Assembly (NCBI GenBank): GCA_023269335.1
Contig: JAHFTM010000085.1
Coordinates: 1-7,580, forward strand
Length of the DNA: 7,580 nucleotides
From: Chlamydiia bacterium
GTDB lineage: Bacteria; Chlamydiota; Chlamydiia; Chlamydiales; FEN-1388
Direction of reading: 5' to 3'
A program made the translations under genes and the position numbers. This document shows positions 6,291 to 7,580 of the stretch, piece by piece. Under the pieces are notes generated by a model. It was not told the DNA's origin and made no database searches. It saw nothing but the letters and a program-made list of their open reading frames with translations. How positions within the stretch are numbered: the first letter of the stretch is position 1; the number at the start of each line of letters is the position of its first letter.

Positions 6291-6295
6291 ATTTA
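6276..6295. repeat. Perfect palindrome over the putative -35
   Basis: TAAATTAAA and TTTAATTTA form perfect 9-base arms around a 2-base centre (TG). It covers the spacer and -35 region of the putative serine hydrolase promoter, so it could be a repressor operator. The region is very AT-rich, which raises the chance of coincidental palindromes. Confidence 0.35.
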
Positions 6296-6365
6296 ACAAA
6301 TAATGCATTTAATGTTATTTTTCTATAGTATTTATTAAAATTAATAATAATATCTTGATGAAATA

Positions 6366-6562
6366 CAAATGAGAGGACATGAAAAAGAGAACACAAATGG
6401 GTTGATGAGACAATATCCTCCTAAGGAACGTACTTTAATAAGGTATCAGTAGAGGAGATAAAATTTGCCCACAATCAACTAAATGATCGACCAAAAAAAG
6501 TATTAGATTGGGGATCATTTGAAATTTATAAGATTTGCGCACAAACATGCAGTAGCGCTAAC
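6366..6562 (+). pseudogene. IS30-family transposase C-terminal remnant, frameshifted
   Basis: Two adjacent frames together recreate the end of an IS30-type transposase. From 6369 the frame reads MRG, HEK, then ENTNGLMRQYPPKERT, matching the family's 'ERGxNENTNGLxRQYxPKGT' block that carries the last DDE residue. Near 6432-6434 one base appears lost. The next frame continues FNKVSVEEIKFAHNQ and LNDRPKKVLDW, ending GSFEIYK, which matches 'DFxKVxxEEI...LNxRPRKxLGWxTPxEVF'. The expected catalytic Glu (E of ERG) is replaced. The N-terminal helix-turn-helix and the first two catalytic Asp residues are absent. It is therefore non-functional. I see no terminal inverted repeats. The upstream stretch (6296-6365) is very AT-rich and featureless. 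Confidence 0.8.
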
Positions 6563-6615
6563 ATTCAGTCCATGAATGGGTCTGGTGATTGTAAAAAGGA
6601 CAGGCGTGTGCTTTC

Positions 6616-7580
6616 ATGATACATATCTATTTGCTTGTGTTTTTTTTATCTCTTTCTACTCATCCTCTTCGTGCTGACTGGAATCAGAGCTTTGATAATG
6701 ACACAAAACGCCTTTCAGAACACTTCCCTGTGTTTCGGACAGGTTCTTATACAGAACAGTATGGCTTTTTCGTGAAAGCAAGAAAAGCTCTTTTAAAAGA
6801 TGCAAAGATACAAAAAAAGATCCTGAAAACTGCGCCTGAGAAGAAAAAACTACTCATCCAGAAAGATGAGAAGCTGATTATTAAAAAACGTCGCAATAAC
6901 CACATACATGATCTGTATGTATGGGAGTTGTCATACCTACTAGGCGCGCCTTTTTGTATCGTGCCCTCTTTTCCAATCGACCTATGTGGAAAAAGAGCCA
7001 TTGTACAGCAGCTAGAACCACTCAAATATGGTGATATGACTCAATCTGAAGAGTTGCCGAAAATCACCGTTGAAAACTACTGGAAGTCTCATCTAGTAGC
7101 TTATCTCTTAGGACTTTCTGATCTTGCAGGACGCAATATCGGGGTCACTTTAGATGGAAAAATTAGGTTCTTTGATAATGAAGCCTCGTTCATCTACTAC
7201 AATCACCCTTCGCGAACAACGCGCGCTTTTACATCAGGCTTCCTTGCCCAATCATTTGACTGGTCACAATATCGCACAAGTCTTGATGAAACTACCGCCC
7301 TCCATTTGCAACATTTTGTAGATAATCTTTCTGACTTTGAAGAGAAAGTTCGGCTCTATAAGACTATTCGACCACTTATATTTCCAGAAGAGGGGCTGAT
7401 GTTTCGTTTACAGACACTACGAAATTTTCAAATGAGAAAGGGAGTCACCTTTCGCGATTTTTACATGGCAGCATTTCCTGAAATTGCACCTGGACTTACA
7501 AGACTTAATGAAATTGTTTCTTCTATTTTAAAAAATAAAGTAGGTGATGGGACAGCGCTTTTTTTTACCTGTCGAAAAAT
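6616..7580 (+). CDS. Exported PI3/PI4-kinase-like (HipA/PI4K fold) protein, 3' end outside window
   Basis: The reading frame is open for 321 codons to the right edge. Residues 1-20 form a signal peptide (hydrophobic 4-15, likely cleavage after PLRA at 17-20). The rest carries an ordered set of kinase-like motifs. EKLIIKKRR (85-93) could hold the ATP-binding Lys. WELSYLLGAPFCIVPSFPID (103-122), then GKRAIVQQLEP (125-135), matches the 'REx-A-A-Y-x-L-(D)...LGxGLVPxT...GSxQxF' pattern of bacterial PI3/PI4-kinase-like proteins. GLSDLAGRNIGV (166-177) has the Dx4N catalytic loop (Asp169, Asn174). KIRFFDNEASF (182-192) supplies the metal-binding Asp187. The rest (200-321) is alpha-helical in character. 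The upstream in-frame TAA at 6592 makes the ATG at 6616 the first usable start; AAGGA is 15 bases away, so ribosome binding is weak. A phospholipid, protein or small-molecule kinase are all possible. The fold call is an inference from motifs. Confidence 0.62.
   Translation, partial: MIHIYLLVFFLSLSTHPLRADWNQSFDNDTKRLSEHFPVFRTGSYTEQYGFFVKARKALLKDAKIQKKILKTAPEKKKLLIQKDEKLIIKKRRNNHIHDLYVWELSYLLGAPFCIVPSFPIDLCGKRAIVQQLEPLKYGDMTQSEELPKITVENYWKSHLVAYLLGLSDLAGRNIGVTLDGKIRFFDNEASFIYYNHPSRTTRAFTSGFLAQSFDWSQYRTSLDETTALHLQHFVDNLSDFEEKVRLYKTIRPLIFPEEGLMFRLQTLRNFQMRKGVTFRDFYMAAFPEIAPGLTRLNEIVSSILKNKVGDGTALFFTCRK

Noticed and set aside
6747..7025. 92-residue minus-strand ORF opposite the kinase-like gene
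   Set aside because: It is a Phe/Ser-rich shadow of the Lys/Glu-rich coding strand with no ribosome site or recognisable motif.

Overview
The window most likely comes from a member of the phylum Chlamydiae outside the classical Chlamydia genus (an environmental or amoeba-associated chlamydia). This is an inference. The dCTP deaminase has the sequence style I know from Chlamydia almost throughout. Several short exported proteins look like lineage-restricted chlamydial secretome members. The DNA is AT-leaning, with compact divergent and convergent gene blocks. I cannot name the genus from the sequence.

Left block (1-2121, all minus strand). Reading in the direction of transcription, there is a possible 36-codon leader ORF, a Nudix hydrolase, dCTP deaminase (dcd), a small single-pass membrane protein with a coiled coil that looks like the divisome protein FtsB/DivIC, and the N-terminal 176 residues of a CNNM/CorC (HlyC-type) transporter that runs off the left edge. 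The last three genes are separated by only 7 and 15 bases and probably form one transcript. It would start at a near-consensus promoter (TTTACA, 17 bases, TATGAT) just upstream of dcd. Nudix plus dcd is a nucleotide-pool pairing.

Middle (2182-3376, plus strand). A tRNA-Leu(UAG) gene is followed by a 287-residue MEMO-family protein that keeps the family's candidate metal and active-site residues. Its stop codon lies inside a 17-bp-arm hairpin. The hairpin fills the gap to the convergent neighbour.

Right block (3377-6257, minus strand). Three exported proteins are encoded here: a 507-residue beta-lactamase-fold serine hydrolase with a C-terminal DUF3471-like domain, a 96-residue secreted protein with a Cx2Cx8C tail, and a 299-residue secreted protein of unknown function.

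Right edge (6258-7580). An AT-rich intergenic region carries a perfect palindrome over a TATAAT promoter and a frameshifted IS30-type transposase C-terminal remnant. It leads into a plus-strand gene, open to the window edge, that encodes a signal-peptide protein with the signature of a PI3/PI4-kinase-like or HipA-like fold (Dx4N catalytic loop, then D-N-E metal site). This putative exported kinase is the most interesting item in the window. Together with the serine hydrolase and the two small secreted proteins it makes a run of four consecutive exported products beside a decayed insertion sequence, which fits an accessory host-interaction locus.
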